Positions 34,494 through 44,619 of a stretch of DNA of 64,000 bases are shown here, in pieces. Numbering within the stretch: the first letter of the stretch is position 1; each line of letters starts with the position of its first letter. The notes below the pieces were generated by a model, which worked only from the letters and a program-made list of their open reading frames with translations, did not search any database and was not told where the DNA came from. Position numbers and translations under genes: made by a program. Source of the DNA: Pseudaminobacter soli (ex Zhang et al. 2022) (GTDB lineage: Bacteria; Pseudomonadota; Alphaproteobacteria; Rhizobiales; Rhizobiaceae); NCBI RefSeq assembly GCF_014595955.1, contig NZ_JABVCF010000015.1, forward strand, positions 1-64,000. The letters are read 5' to 3'.

Positions 34494-34904
34494 CGATCAA
34501 TCACAACCTTCGAGGGGAAACGCCCGGTCCGCGGCGCGGCGGGCCAAGGAAACCGTGTTTGCCATGAGCAGCGCAACATTCATCGCCACGCCCCGCCCTT
34601 AACCGCCACGATGGCGATCGCCTGCTCCGCGTCCCATCAAATAGTCGACGCCGCCGAGCAGCCTCGAATTGCCGCTGGCACCGCCGTGGATGCGGTTGAT
34701 GCCGTAGTTCGACAATGCAAGATGTCGGATTACGGCAGCCACTGCGGGAACGCTAGCACAGCCCTCGCGGAACTCAACTGCCATGAATGTTTTTTTCCTC
34801 GTGGGAGAAACGACTGAGCCAGACGGCCGTCAAGGCGCCCCGCCGCACGTGCGCCTTGCCGGCACTGAAGCACCGGACGGTCAGGGCATCGGAACGGCGC
34901 CAAC
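34494..34904. other. Intergenic stretch, no gene recognised
   Basis: 411 bp between the pseudo-receiver regulator start and the glycerate kinase stop. Short open frames exist on both strands but none resembles a protein family or has a convincing ribosome-binding site. It presumably contains the promoter of the regulator and the end of the serine-cycle transcript. Confidence 0.5.
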
Positions 34905-36209
34905 TTATTGCATCAACAGTATCTGCAGGTCGGCGACATTGGTGCCGGTCGGGCCTGTCATCAACAAGTCGCCCGAAAGCGCCAGCGCGTGGTAGGAGTC
35001 ATTGTTGTTCAGACACCTTTCTGGACTGCAGCCCAGTTGCCGCATCCAGCTTGTCGAGCCGGCATCGACAAGGCCGCCCGCCGCATCAGTCGGGCCGTCC
35101 CGACCGTCGGTGCCACCGCTCAGAAAGACCCACGGTCTTCTGATCGAGGTCCGCTCATTTAGCAACGCGAAGCGAAGCGCCAGTTCCTGGTTGCGCCCGC
35201 CCCTGCCGCTGCCACGCACCCTGACCGTCGGTTCTCCTCCGGCGACGATGGCGACCGGGGCTCGTCTCGCCGCGGACACAGTCAGGCGGTGGAGCATCGC
35301 GGCCGCCTCCGATACGTCGCCATCCAGCCAGTCATCGGCCTTGACGACTACGGCATATTGCGAGCCGGCGCTGCTCATCACGCGTTGCAGGCTGATCGCG
35401 TTGCTGCCGATGACGACATTCTCGACATGGTCGAAGCACGCGGCGTCGGGCTCCGCCCGAGCGGCTGAGCCGTTGAAATACGCGCACAGGGTCGGGGGCA
35501 AAGTCCCAAGGAGGTCGTACCGCTCGAGGATGGCGGTAGCGTCCGCCGCGCAGGTCACGGGTTTTGCGGTGGGGCCGCTGGCGATGGTGGCGACATCGTC
35601 GCCGGGCACGTCAGAGAGAAACAGCGACAGCACTTTTGCGCCCGAAGCGAGCTGGGCGAGACGTCCGCCCTTCAGCCTCGAGAATTTCTGCCTGACGGCG
35701 TTTACCTCAGTAATGTCGGCGCCGCTGCGGATCAGCGCTTGATTGAGTGCGATCTTGTCGGCGAGAGAAACACCGGGCACCGGCGCGCAGGTGAGCGCCG
35801 AACCGCCGCCGCTGACCAGAACGAGCAGCAGGTCGCCGGGCGTTGCCGAACGCGCGGCGCTTTCAATTGCGTCGGCACCTCGGACGCTTCCCTCGTCGGG
35901 CAGCGGATGGCCGCCGGCAATAACCTCGACGCCGGGGACCTCGACCAGGTTTTCACGATTGGTCACCACACAGGCCGTCTGCAGCTTGTCGCCGACAAAA
36001 GGCAGGGCCGCCCGCGCCATCGTGCAGGCCGCCTTGCCGAAAGCGACGAGGATGACGCGCCGAGCCGCAGCTATGGTGTCCATCCGTGCTCTCAGGGCCG
36101 AGGCGACTGCCGACTCGGGATCGGACGCGGCGACGCCTTCCCGAAACAGTTCGACTGCCTGCGCGCGAAGCTTGAGCAGATCCGAGGCCGAGCCGCCGAG
36201 GGCCATCAC
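34905..36209 (-). CDS. gckA: Glycerate 2-kinase (serine cycle)
   Basis: 434 residues of the MOFRL/DUF4147 glycerate kinase family. LVLVSGGGSALTCAPVPGVS (~128-147) and the C-terminal MOFRL segment (RGSGRGGRNQELALRFALLN, then FLSGGTDGRDGPTDAAGG) are diagnostic. It phosphorylates D-glycerate to 2-phosphoglycerate, linking hydroxypyruvate reductase to PEP carboxylase in formaldehyde assimilation. The start overlaps the hprA stop by 4 bp. Last gene of the sga-mcl-mtkA-mtkB-hprA-gck operon. Confidence 0.92.
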   Translation of the reverse strand: MMALGGSASDLLKLRAQAVELFREGVAASDPESAVASALRARMDTIAAARRVILVAFGKAACTMARAALPFVGDKLQTACVVTNRENLVEVPGVEVIAGGHPLPDEGSVRGADAIESAARSATPGDLLLVLVSGGGSALTCAPVPGVSLADKIALNQALIRSGADITEVNAVRQKFSRLKGGRLAQLASGAKVLSLFLSDVPGDDVATIASGPTAKPVTCAADATAILERYDLLGTLPPTLCAYFNGSAARAEPDAACFDHVENVVIGSNAISLQRVMSSAGSQYAVVVKADDWLDGDVSEAAAMLHRLTVSAARRAPVAIVAGGEPTVRVRGSGRGGRNQELALRFALLNERTSIRRPWVFLSGGTDGRDGPTDAAGGLVDAGSTSWMRQLGCSPERCLNNNDSYHALALSGDLLMTGPTGTNVADLQILLMQ

Positions 36210-37183
36210 ACCACTCGGTCCGGCACGGGACGCCCTTCGAAGAACGCGACGAGGTTTTCGACCGCCCTCATGCCCATCGCAACGCGTGTTTCCTCGGAAG
36301 CGCTGCCAAGATGCGGCAGCAGCACCACATTCTCCGTTTCGATCAGTGCGGCCGGCACGGCAGGCTCGCCGTCATAGACGTCGAGACCCGCACCAGCGAT
36401 CTTGCCTTCCCGAAGCGCGGCCACCAGAGCCTTCTGGTCGACCACGTCGCCGCGGGCCGTGTTGATGAGGAAGGCCCCACGCTTCATCGCGCCCAGCCGC
36501 TCGGCATTGATGAGATGACGGTTCTCTGCACCGCCGGGGCAGTGCAGCGAAACGAAATCGGCCTCGGCCAGCACGTCGTCGATGCTGGCGAGTTGGCGGG
36601 CACCCATCGCCCGGGTTTCCCCGTCATCGACCTTGGACCGGTTGTAGAAAACGACGTCCATGCCGAAGCCGAAATGCGCCCGCCGGGCCATTGCCTTGCC
36701 GATGCGGCCCATGCCGATGATGCCGAGTGTCTTGCCGGTCACCTTGGTGCCGATCATGTGGGTGGGGCACCAGCCGGCCCACCCGCCGGCGCGCAACTGG
36801 CGTTCGCCCTCCCCCGTCCTGCGGGCCACCGAGAGCAGCAGGCTCATCGCGATGTCGGCGGTGCAGTCGGTCAGCACGCCCGGCGTAATAGTCACGGTGA
36901 TACCGCGGGCCTTGGCCAAGTCGATGTCGATATGGCTGAAGCCGACGCCGAAATTGGCGAGCAGCCGGGTACGGATGTCCGCATCCGGGAAGATGCCGGC
37001 CGGCAGCTTGTCGCTGACGGTCGGCAGGATCGCGTCGAAGTTAAGGAACGCGGCCTTGAGCTGGGTCGGGCTCAGCGGCGCGTCGCCCTCGTTGAAGGTG
37101 GCGTCGAACCGCTCCGCCAGGATTTGTTCGACGGCCGCCGGCCAGCGCCGCGTGACGATAACGCGTGGTTTCATTTTTCTCAT
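36206..37183 (-). CDS. hprA: Hydroxypyruvate/glyoxylate reductase (serine cycle)
   Basis: 325 residues of the D-2-hydroxyacid dehydrogenase family. The Rossmann motif GIIGMGRIGKAMARR is at ~154-168, the catalytic Arg is in LHCPGGAENRHLINAE/NTARGDVVD, and the His is in VVLLPHLGSAS. It reduces hydroxypyruvate from the aminotransferase step to D-glycerate with NAD(P)H. Two starts are possible, ATG 37183 and ATG 37174. The 51-bp gap upstream contains a palindrome shared with the methylated-amine genes, the only real break in this operon besides the sga-mcl junction. Confidence 0.9.
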   Translation of the reverse strand: MRKMKPRVIVTRRWPAAVEQILAERFDATFNEGDAPLSPTQLKAAFLNFDAILPTVSDKLPAGIFPDADIRTRLLANFGVGFSHIDIDLAKARGITVTITPGVLTDCTADIAMSLLLSVARRTGEGERQLRAGGWAGWCPTHMIGTKVTGKTLGIIGMGRIGKAMARRAHFGFGMDVVFYNRSKVDDGETRAMGARQLASIDDVLAEADFVSLHCPGGAENRHLINAERLGAMKRGAFLINTARGDVVDQKALVAALREGKIAGAGLDVYDGEPAVPAALIETENVVLLPHLGSASEETRVAMGMRAVENLVAFFEGRPVPDRVV

Positions 37184-37202
37184 TTCCGCGGTCTGGTATG
37201 AT

Positions 37203-37218
37203 GGTGCCGTTCGGCACC
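37203..37218. promoter_or_regulatory. Palindrome TGCC-N4-GGCA between mtkB and hprA
   Basis: GGTGCCGTTCGGCACC is a perfect 6-bp dyad with a 4-bp spacer, the same architecture as sites upstream of the trimethylamine monooxygenase, NCS1 and Rieske genes. It lies in the 51-bp mtkB-hprA gap and could be an operator of an internal promoter or an mRNA hairpin. Confidence 0.5.
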
Positions 37219-37234
37219 GCTTCGGAAGGCCGGG

Positions 37235-38134
37235 TCAGGCGGCCTTCTTCTGCTGCTCCAGCACGCCCATGACGGTCGTGCCAAATGCCGACGGCGTCGG
37301 TACGATCGTCACGCCGGCGTCGCGGAGGATCTCGACCTTCTCCTGTGCCGACTCGCCGAATGCCGAGATGATGGCACCGGCGTGGCCCATGCGCTTGCCC
37401 TTTGGCGCCGAAAGGCCGGCGACATAGGCGATCAGCGGCTTGCGCATGGAATGCTTGGCCCATTCGGCGGCTTCGGCCTCCTGCGGACCGCCGATCTCGC
37501 CGATCATCACCACGGCGTCGGTATCGGGATCGTCTTCGAACAGCTTGAGGATGTCCTTGAACGACGAGCCATTGATCGGGTCGCCGCCGATGCCGACGCT
37601 GGTGGACACACCGATGCCGAGTGCCTTCATCTGCGAGGCCGCCTCGTAGCCCAGCGTGCCGGAGCGGCCGACGATGCCGACACGGCCCGGCAGGTAGATG
37701 TTGCCCGGCATGATGCCCATCAGCGCCTGGCCGGGAGTGATGACGCCGGCACAGTTCGGGCCGATCAGGCGCATGCGTTCCTCGTAGCGGAAGCGGAGCA
37801 TGTAACGCTTGACCCGCATCATGTCCTGCGAGGGAATGCCGTCGGTGATGCAGACGCAGAGCTTGAGACCAGCTTCGGCGGCCTCCATGATCGAGTCGGC
37901 CGCGAAGGGCGGCGGCACGAAGACGATCGATGCCTCGGCGCCGGTCTCGCGTACCGCGCCCTTGACCGTGTTGAAGACCGGGATGCCCTGGTGAACCTGA
38001 CCGCCCTTGCCGGGGGTGACGCCGCCGACCACGTTGGTGCCGTAGCGCTTCATGTCGTCGGCGTGGAACGAGCCGATCTTGCCGGTGAGGCCCTGGACGA
38101 TGACGCGCGTCCTGCGATTCAAGAGAACTGCCAT
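37235..38134 (-). CDS. mtkB: Malate thiokinase alpha subunit
   Basis: 299 residues of the succinyl-CoA synthetase alpha family. CoA-binding Rossmann part at the N-terminus (VIVQGLTGKIGSFHADDMKR), the Gly-rich GVTPGKGG, and the phosphohistidine in KGKRMGHAGAIIS (His in GHAGA). With MtkA it makes malyl-CoA from malate, CoA and ATP. The position between malyl-CoA lyase/mtkA and hprA identifies it as malate thiokinase and not a TCA-cycle SucD. 11 bp after the mtkA stop. Confidence 0.93.
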   Translation of the reverse strand: MAVLLNRRTRVIVQGLTGKIGSFHADDMKRYGTNVVGGVTPGKGGQVHQGIPVFNTVKGAVRETGAEASIVFVPPPFAADSIMEAAEAGLKLCVCITDGIPSQDMMRVKRYMLRFRYEERMRLIGPNCAGVITPGQALMGIMPGNIYLPGRVGIVGRSGTLGYEAASQMKALGIGVSTSVGIGGDPINGSSFKDILKLFEDDPDTDAVVMIGEIGGPQEAEAAEWAKHSMRKPLIAYVAGLSAPKGKRMGHAGAIISAFGESAQEKVEILRDAGVTIVPTPSAFGTTVMGVLEQQKKAA

Positions 38135-38145
38135 TTCTGCCTCCC

Positions 38146-39330
38146 TCAGTTCTTTTTTGACTTGGCGAAGGCGCGCATTGCCTCGACCGACCTTTCGGCG
38201 GCTTCCGCCAGCGTGTCGGCGACGATGACCTTCTCCCCGGACTCGGCGAGGATCCGCCTGCCCTCGTCGACATTGGTGCCGGCAAGACGGACCACCAGCG
38301 GCACGTTTACGCCTACCTCACGGATCGCCTTGATGACGCCCTCGGCCACCCAGTCGCAGCGGTTGATGCCGGCGAAGATGTTGACCAGGATCGTCTCGAC
38401 GTTCTTGTCGGCGAGCACCGCGCGAAAAGCCTTGGCCACGCGCTCGGGCGAGGCGCCGCCGCCGATGTCGAGGAAATTCGCCGGCTCGCCTCCGGACAGC
38501 TTGATCATGTCCATGGTGGCCATGGCGAGGCCGGCACCGTTGATGATGCAGCCGATGTTGCCGTCGAGCCCGACATAAGAGAGGCCGCGGTCGCTCGCGA
38601 AGGTCTCGCGCGGGTCTTCCTGCGACTTGTCGCGCAGCTCCGAGATCTCCGGGCGGCGGAACAGCGCGTTTTCGTCGAACGACATCTTGGCGTCGAGCGC
38701 GATCAGGTTGCCGTCCTTGGTGACGACCAGCGGATTGATCTCGAGCATCGAGGCGTCGAAATCGCGGAACACGCGGTAGCAGCCGAGCAGCGTGTCCACC
38801 GCTCTGCCGATCAGGCTGTTTTCCAGCCCGAGCCCGAAGGCGATCTCGCGGGCCTGGAACTGCTGCATGCCGGCGCCCGGATCGACGATGGCGCGGATGA
38901 TCGAGTCGGGCTGCTTTTCCGCAATCTCCTCGATCTCCATGCCACCGGAGGCGGAGGCCACGATCATCACCCGTTCGGACTTACGGTCGAGCACCATGCC
39001 AAGATAAAGCTCCTGGCGGATGTCGACGGTCTCCTCGACGTAGAGCCGCGACACCAGCTTGCCCTTCGGCCCGGTCTGGTGAGTCACCAGCTTGCGGCCG
39101 AGCATGGATTCGGCGGCTTGCGACACCTCGCTGTCCGACTTGCAGATGCGGATGCCGCCGGCCTTGCCGCGCGCACCGGAATGGATCTGCGCCTTCACCA
39201 CCCACTTGCCGCCGCCGATCTCGCTGGCGCGGTAGGTCGCCTGCTCGGGGCTGTAGGCGAGGCCGCCGCGGGGAATTTGCACGGAATAGCGCGAGAGCAG
39301 TTCTTTGGCCTGATATTCATGAATATCCAT
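38146..39330 (-). CDS. mtkA: Malate thiokinase beta subunit
   Basis: 394 residues of the SucC/ATP-grasp family. It begins [20 protein letters not shown], the classic start. [19 protein letters not shown] binds ATP, and [15 protein letters not shown] plus [13 protein letters not shown] form the CoA/phosphate interface with the alpha subunit. The ATG at 39330 gives the family start and is 13 bp after the malyl-CoA lyase stop. It catalyses the ATP-dependent step of malyl-CoA formation with MtkB. Confidence 0.93.
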   Translation of the reverse strand: MDIHEYQAKELLSRYSVQIPRGGLAYSPEQATYRASEIGGGKWVVKAQIHSGARGKAGGIRICKSDSEVSQAAESMLGRKLVTHQTGPKGKLVSRLYVEETVDIRQELYLGMVLDRKSERVMIVASASGGMEIEEIAEKQPDSIIRAIVDPGAGMQQFQAREIAFGLGLENSLIGRAVDTLLGCYRVFRDFDASMLEINPLVVTKDGNLIALDAKMSFDENALFRRPEISELRDKSQEDPRETFASDRGLSYVGLDGNIGCIINGAGLAMATMDMIKLSGGEPANFLDIGGGASPERVAKAFRAVLADKNVETILVNIFAGINRCDWVAEGVIKAIREVGVNVPLVVRLAGTNVDEGRRILAESGEKVIVADTLAEAAERSVEAMRAFAKSKKN

Positions 39331-39343
39331 GTCGAACTCCTCC

Positions 39344-40306
39344 TCAGTTTGGCAGGCCCGTGCGCGACCGTGCCGACTCGATCGCCTCGTGCATGACCAG
39401 CACATTGCGCGCCATGCGTTCGGATGCGGCGTCGATCATCTTGCCATCCAGGGCGGCGGCCCCCTTGCCTTGCTCCTCGGCTTCCTTGAGCACTTCGATG
39501 ATGCGGCGGGCGCGGGTGACCTCCTTCTCCGGCGGCGAGAACACGGCGTTCGCCAGCTCGATCTGCGAGGGGTGGATGGCCCACTTGCCTTCGATGCCGA
39601 GGGCCGCTGCGCGCTTGGCTGCAGCGATGTAGGCATCCGGATCGGAGAAGTCGCCGAACGGTCCGTCGATGGCGCGCAGGCCGTAGGCGCGGCAGGCGAC
39701 CGTCATGCGCGACAGCGCTGCATGCCACTGGTCGCCCGGATAATCGGGGTTGAGGCCGCCGATGTTGACGGTGCGCGCCTTGCAGCTCGCTGCATAGTCG
39801 GCGACACCGAAATGCATGGCCTCGAGCCGGCCGCCATAGGCCGCGATCGCCTCCACATTGGCCATGCCCAGCGCGGTCTCGATCAGCGCTTCAAGGCCGA
39901 CGCGTGTCGTGAAGCCCCTGGCGGTCTCGATCTGGTTGACCATGGCCTCGACCATATAGAGGTCGGCCGGCACGCCGACCTTGGGCACCAGGATGGTGTC
40001 CAGCCGGTCGCCGGCCTGCTCCATCACGTCGACCACGTCCCGGTACATGTAGTGGGTGTCGAGCCCGTTGATGCGCACCGAGATCGTCTTGCCGCGGGCG
40101 CGCCAGTCGATCCCGTTGAGCGCTTCGATGATGTTCCTGCGGGCCCGCTCCTTGTCCGGCGGCGCGACGGCGTCCTCGATATCGAGGAAGATGTAGTCGG
40201 CGGCTCCGTCCGCAGCCTTGCGGATCATATCCGGATTGGAGCCCGGCACCGCGAGCTCGCTGCGTTGCAGGCGCAGCTTGCGCAGGTGGTGGATGGTGTG
40301 GCTCAT
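39344..40306 (-). CDS. mclA: Malyl-CoA lyase (serine cycle)
   Basis: 320 residues of the HpcH/HpaI-CitE family. [20 protein letters not shown] (N-terminal), [17 protein letters not shown] (metal-binding DIED region), [16 protein letters not shown], and [20 protein letters not shown] are all present. It cleaves malyl-CoA to acetyl-CoA and glyoxylate, closing the serine cycle. The ATG at 40306 has an excellent GGGAGGAG site, whereas the longer frame would overlap sga. 53 bp downstream of sga. Confidence 0.93.
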   Translation of the reverse strand: MSHTIHHLRKLRLQRSELAVPGSNPDMIRKAADGAADYIFLDIEDAVAPPDKERARRNIIEALNGIDWRARGKTISVRINGLDTHYMYRDVVDVMEQAGDRLDTILVPKVGVPADLYMVEAMVNQIETARGFTTRVGLEALIETALGMANVEAIAAYGGRLEAMHFGVADYAASCKARTVNIGGLNPDYPGDQWHAALSRMTVACRAYGLRAIDGPFGDFSDPDAYIAAAKRAAALGIEGKWAIHPSQIELANAVFSPPEKEVTRARRIIEVLKEAEEQGKGAAALDGKMIDAASERMARNVLVMHEAIESARSRTGLPN

Positions 40307-40359
40307 GATTTCTCCTCCCATTGGAGCGCCGCGCATCAGGCAAAACGCGGCACCGAGCC

Positions 40360-41550
40360 TCAGGCCGCCTTGGCGATGGCCGGCTGCGTGGATAGGCGGT
40401 AGTGCTCGAGGGCTGCGCCGACGCCCGACCCCGGCTGGACCTTCACGCCGCAATCGCGCAGCGCCATTTCGGCCGCCGAGATGGCGCCGCACATCATCAC
40501 CTCGTTGACCCAGCCGAGATGACCGATGCGGAACACCTTGCCGGCGACCTTGTTGAGGCCGACGCCGAGCGAGGTCTGGTAGCCGTGAAAAGCGCGGCGA
40601 ACGACCTCGGCGCTATCGATGCCCTCCGGTACCTGGATCGCGCTGACGGTGTCGGAGTGCCACTTGGCTTCCTTAGCGCAGAGCTTGAGGCCCCACGCCG
40701 CGGCCGCCTTGCGCACACCGGTGGCAAGCCGGTTGTGGCGCTCGAAGATGTTGTCGAGGCCTTCCTCCTGGATCAGGTCGAGCGCTGCCCGCAGGCCGCG
40801 CAGCAACTGCACCGCCGGCGTGTAGGGGAAGTAGCCGGTGTCATTGGCCCGGATCTGGTCCTCGAAGGAGAAGTAGCAGCGATTGTGCTTTGCCGTCCTC
40901 GCGGCTGCCAGCGCCTTCTGGCTGACCGACAGGAAGCCGAGGCCGGGCGGCAGCATGAAGCCCTTCTGCGAACCGGACACGGCACAGTCGACACCCCACT
41001 CTTCCTGGCGGAAATCGATCGAGCCGACCGAGGATACGCCGTCGACAAACAGAAGCGCCGGGTGATTGGCGGCGTTCAGCGCCGCACGTACCGCGCCGAC
41101 GTCGCTGGTCACGCCCGTCGCCGTCTCGTTGTGGGTGACGAACACCGCCTTGATGCGGTGCTCCTTGTCCGCGGCGAGGCGCTCGGCATAGATCTCGACG
41201 GGAACGCCCCTCCCCCACTCGACATCGACCACGTCGACATCGAGGCCGAACCTCTCGGCCATGTCGACCCACAGATGTGAGAACTGGCCGAAACGCGACA
41301 TCAGCACGCGATCACCGGGGCTCAACGTGTTGGCGATCGCCGATTCCCAGGCACCCGTGCCCGAGGACGGGAAGATAAAGACCCGGCCGGTCTCGTTGCG
41401 GAACACCTTCATCAGGTCGGTGAAGAGACCGCGCGTGAAGCTCGGATAATCCGGCGCGCGCATGTCCTCCATCGGCATGTTCATCGCCTGCCGGACGACC
41501 TCCGGAACATTGGTCGGTCCCGGAACGAAGAGGTGGGTGAAGCCGGCCAT
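40360..41550 (-). CDS. sgaA: Serine-glyoxylate aminotransferase (serine cycle)
   Basis: 396 residues of PLP fold type I, class V. It begins FTHLFVPGPTNVPEVVRQAM, has the ATP-like phosphate loop FPSSGTGAWESAI (~69-81), FVDGVSSVGSIDFRQEEWGV (cofactor Asp) and the Schiff-base lysine in AVSGSQKGFMLPP. It transfers the amino group of serine to glyoxylate, giving hydroxypyruvate and glycine. First gene of the minus-strand serine-cycle operon and divergent from ppc with a 278-bp gap. Its leader can form a stem that masks the ribosome-binding site (41558-41609). Confidence 0.93.
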   Translation of the reverse strand: MAGFTHLFVPGPTNVPEVVRQAMNMPMEDMRAPDYPSFTRGLFTDLMKVFRNETGRVFIFPSSGTGAWESAIANTLSPGDRVLMSRFGQFSHLWVDMAERFGLDVDVVDVEWGRGVPVEIYAERLAADKEHRIKAVFVTHNETATGVTSDVGAVRAALNAANHPALLFVDGVSSVGSIDFRQEEWGVDCAVSGSQKGFMLPPGLGFLSVSQKALAAARTAKHNRCYFSFEDQIRANDTGYFPYTPAVQLLRGLRAALDLIQEEGLDNIFERHNRLATGVRKAAAAWGLKLCAKEAKWHSDTVSAIQVPEGIDSAEVVRRAFHGYQTSLGVGLNKVAGKVFRIGHLGWVNEVMMCGAISAAEMALRDCGVKVQPGSGVGAALEHYRLSTQPAIAKAA

Positions 41551-41557
41551 AGAAAAA

Positions 41558-41609
41558 TCCTCCCGAAGACTGCGGCGGGCGAGATGCCCACCTTTGGCGT
41601 ACGGGAGGA
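41558..41609 (-). promoter_or_regulatory. sgaA leader hairpin masking the ribosome-binding site
   Basis: On the minus strand TCCTCCCG (41609-41602) is perfectly complementary to CGGGAGGA (41565-41558), which is the ribosome-binding site 7 bp before the sgaA ATG. Between them a second stem, GGTGGGC/GCCCGCC (one G-T pair) with an ATCTC loop, can stack inside. It does not match a riboswitch class I know. A translational switch is plausible. Confidence 0.55.
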
Positions 41610-41828
41610 GGATCGGGATTGCGCCAATCTCTCACAACACCTTTCCAGATAGAAACCGCTACCACCGAGGGTTTGAGGAAGCTGCCTGGAAGGGGAAAGA
41701 CAGTCACTTCCGGATAGGTCGATCCTACCCGCCGGAGCCACCCGAACGAAACGGGAATTCTACCCGTCCGGGCGTTTTCACCGGCGCGCAAAACCGGTCT
41801 GCTTGCTCTTCTGAAAACGGGGTTTCGG

Positions 41829-44576
41829 ATGGCCGCCTCAGCGGTTCGAGATTCCGGACAACACGGGATGAATGGGTGTCGCTTGGAGGAAAGCAGACCA
41901 CTCAGCTTTCGCGAAGACGTCCGCAGCCTGCTTTTCAGGCTGCTTCTGGCCGTTGTCAGCGAACGTGAGCCCAATATGGCGGAGGTGCTTTCCGGCCGGG
42001 TGAGCCTCGATGCGCTGGCCAGCGAACAGCGCATCGCAGCGCTGCAAGCGACCGGCATCTGGTTCCAACTCATCGCCATTGCCAATGAGTTGCTTGCCAT
42101 GCGCTCACGCCGTGAGCTTGAGCAGATGGGCGGTGCCGACGAGGTGGTCGGCTCCTTCTCCAATGTCATGAGTGAAATAGCAGCCGGCGGCTACCCGGCC
42201 GAGCAGATCCAGGCCACCCTGGATGACCTCTGCGTCGGACCGACCATGACCGCGCATCCGACCGAAGCCAAGCGGGTCACCGTTCTCGAGATCCATCGCC
42301 GAATCTACCGCAAGCTGACCGAACTCGAACAGCAGCGCTGGGCGCCGCGCGAGCGCGAGCGCCTCATCGACGACCTCAAGAGCGAAATCGAGCTTTTGTG
42401 GATGACGGGCGAACTGCGGCTCGAACGGCCGTCGGTCGAACGCGAGATTGCGTGGGGGCTGCACTTCTTCCGCGAGGTGATCTTCGAGGCGACGCCCAAG
42501 CTCTATGACAGCGTCGAAGAAGCCTTGGCACGCCACTACCCGGAATATGATCTCAGGGTGCCGTCCTTCATGCGCTATGCGTCATGGATCGGCGGTGACC
42601 GTGACGGCAATCCGAATGTGACGGCAAGGACCACCGCCTATGCGCTCAACGAGTGCCGCCAGGCGATCATCGGCTGGTATGTCCAGCAGGTGCGCCGGCT
42701 GGTCACAGTGCTCAGCGTCAGCGCCAAGGTTGTCGACCTCCCGGAAGCCTTCACCAAGGCGCTTGGTCAAGCGCTGCATCGCAGCGGCAACGCCTCGGAG
42801 ATCGTTGCGCGCAATCCCAACGAGCCGCTGCGCCAGTTCGCGGCCGCGATGCTCGACCGCCTGGAGGCGATGCGCGGCGAGGCGTCGGCCAAGCCCTATG
42901 CCCGTTCGGACGCCCTTCTGGCCGACCTCCGTGAGCTTGAAGACGTGCTGGTCCAGATCGGCGGCAAGCAGATCGCCAAGCGTTTCGTCCGGCCCCTGCG
43001 TCAACAGGTCGAGACTTTCGGCTTCCGCACCGTTTCGCTCGACATTCGCCAGAACTCCACCGTCGTCAATCGCGTTCTGGCCGAGCTTTTCAAGCTCGCC
43101 GACCCGGCCGGCGCACCCGCGCCCGACACACCGCAATGGACATCGCGTATCCGAGCGGCGCTGAATTCCGGCGAACAGTTGGAGGTCGACCGGCTGGCTC
43201 TCTCCGAAGAAGCGCAGGAGCTTCTCGACCTGTTCGACGTCATCCGCAAAGCGTCGGCTGGACCGAACGACGGCGGCATCGGCGCCTTCATCCTCTCGAT
43301 GACCCGGTCGAGCGATGACCTTCTGGCCGTCTACCTGCTTGCGCAATATTCCGGTCTGGCGACGGCGATGGACGGCAGCGGAACCGTTGCGCTCCGCGTC
43401 GTGCCGCTGTTCGAGACCATTGCCGATCTGCGCGCTGCGCCAGACATCCTCGACCAACTGTTCAGCGTCTCCATCGTGCGCCGCTCGGTGCGCGATTTCG
43501 GCAACCGGCAGGAAGTCATGCTCGGCTATTCCGACTCCAACAAGGACGGTGGCTTCCTCGCCTCGAACTGGGAGCTAAACAAGGCGCAGAGGCGGATTGC
43601 CGCCCTCGGCCGAAAGCGCAAGGTCAAGATCAGCTTCTTCCATGGCCGTGGCGGTTCGGTGAGCCGCGGCGGTGCACCGACCGGCCGGGCGATCGCCGCC
43701 CAGCCTGCCGGCACGGTGGGCGGCGCCATGCGCGTCACCGAGCAGGGCGAGGTGGTGTCGTCGAAATTCGCCAACCGCGGCACCGGGCACTACCAACTCG
43801 AAATCCTCGCCGCGAGTGTCTTTGCCCATAGCGTCAAGTCGCCGAACGAAGCGGAGCTCAAGGACAACCCCGAGTTCAGCGAGGCGCTGGAAGCGCTGAC
43901 CGGCATGTCCCAGGCCTCCTATTCCGGCCTCATCAATGAGCCGGGCTTCATCGACTATTTCAACCAGGCAAGCCCGGTCGAGGAATTGTCGCTGCTCAAG
44001 ATCGGTTCGCGCCCGGCGCGCCGTTTCGGTTGCCGCGACATCTCCGATCTCCGCGCCATCCCGTGGGTTTTTGCCTGGAGCCAGAACCGTCACCTTCTGA
44101 CCAACTGGTACGGCATCGGCAGTGCGCTCAATTCGTTCGTCAATGTTCGAGGCGACGCCGGGCTGGAATTGCTGAGGCAGATGTTCGAGCGTTCGCGCTT
44201 CTTCCGTCTCATCGTCGACGAGGTCGACAAGGGGCTTTACCAGACTGATATGGAAATCGGCGCGCTCTATGCCGGTCTGGTGCAGGATTGCCAGGCGAGC
44301 GACCGTATCTATCGCAAGATCGCCGCGGAATTTGCGCTGACCCGGAAGATGATCGCCCAGGTCAATGGCGGCGCGAAGCTTTCGGAGCGTTTCCCTGCCT
44401 TCAAGCGGCATTTCGACCGCATCCGCCCGCAGATGGACAGCATACATCGGCTGCAGGTTCAGCTCCTGCGCGAGGTCCGGGCGCAGGACGGCGCGGCCGC
44501 AAAATCCAACCGGGCGGTCACTGCGCTTCTGCTGTCCATCAACTGCATTTCCGCCGGCCTCGGCTGGACTGGGTAA
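41829..44576 (+). CDS. ppcA: PEP carboxylase (serine cycle)
   Basis: Up to 915 residues. An internal ATG at 41868 is an alternative start. Catalytic motifs are complete: [11 protein letters not shown] (active His), [39 protein letters not shown] and [11 protein letters not shown]. It carboxylates PEP to oxaloacetate for the serine cycle. The extreme C-terminus is GLGWTG where most enzymes end in RNTG. That Asn (N881 in E. coli) binds the inhibitor aspartate, so feedback inhibition is probably weakened, in keeping with serine-cycle enzymes described as insensitive to TCA intermediates. Divergent from sgaA and followed after 43 bp by glyA. Confidence 0.95.
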   Translation: MAASAVRDSGQHGMNGCRLEESRPLSFREDVRSLLFRLLLAVVSEREPNMAEVLSGRVSLDALASEQRIAALQATGIWFQLIAIANELLAMRSRRELEQMGGADEVVGSFSNVMSEIAAGGYPAEQIQATLDDLCVGPTMTAHPTEAKRVTVLEIHRRIYRKLTELEQQRWAPRERERLIDDLKSEIELLWMTGELRLERPSVEREIAWGLHFFREVIFEATPKLYDSVEEALARHYPEYDLRVPSFMRYASWIGGDRDGNPNVTARTTAYALNECRQAIIGWYVQQVRRLVTVLSVSAKVVDLPEAFTKALGQALHRSGNASEIVARNPNEPLRQFAAAMLDRLEAMRGEASAKPYARSDALLADLRELEDVLVQIGGKQIAKRFVRPLRQQVETFGFRTVSLDIRQNSTVVNRVLAELFKLADPAGAPAPDTPQWTSRIRAALNSGEQLEVDRLALSEEAQELLDLFDVIRKASAGPNDGGIGAFILSMTRSSDDLLAVYLLAQYSGLATAMDGSGTVALRVVPLFETIADLRAAPDILDQLFSVSIVRRSVRDFGNRQEVMLGYSDSNKDGGFLASNWELNKAQRRIAALGRKRKVKISFFHGRGGSVSRGGAPTGRAIAAQPAGTVGGAMRVTEQGEVVSSKFANRGTGHYQLEILAASVFAHSVKSPNEAELKDNPEFSEALEALTGMSQASYSGLINEPGFIDYFNQASPVEELSLLKIGSRPARRFGCRDISDLRAIPWVFAWSQNRHLLTNWYGIGSALNSFVNVRGDAGLELLRQMFERSRFFRLIVDEVDKGLYQTDMEIGALYAGLVQDCQASDRIYRKIAAEFALTRKMIAQVNGGAKLSERFPAFKRHFDRIRPQMDSIHRLQVQLLREVRAQDGAAAKSNRAVTALLLSINCISAGLGWTG

Positions 44577-44619
44577 ACGACAATTCATGGCGCCGCATGG
44601 CGCCCAAGGGAGGAGCCTC

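Noticed and set aside
41551-41828. Glycine or tetrahydrofolate riboswitch in front of sgaA
   Set aside because: The conserved cores of both classes are missing on both strands. Only the two-stem element near the ribosome-binding site is supported.
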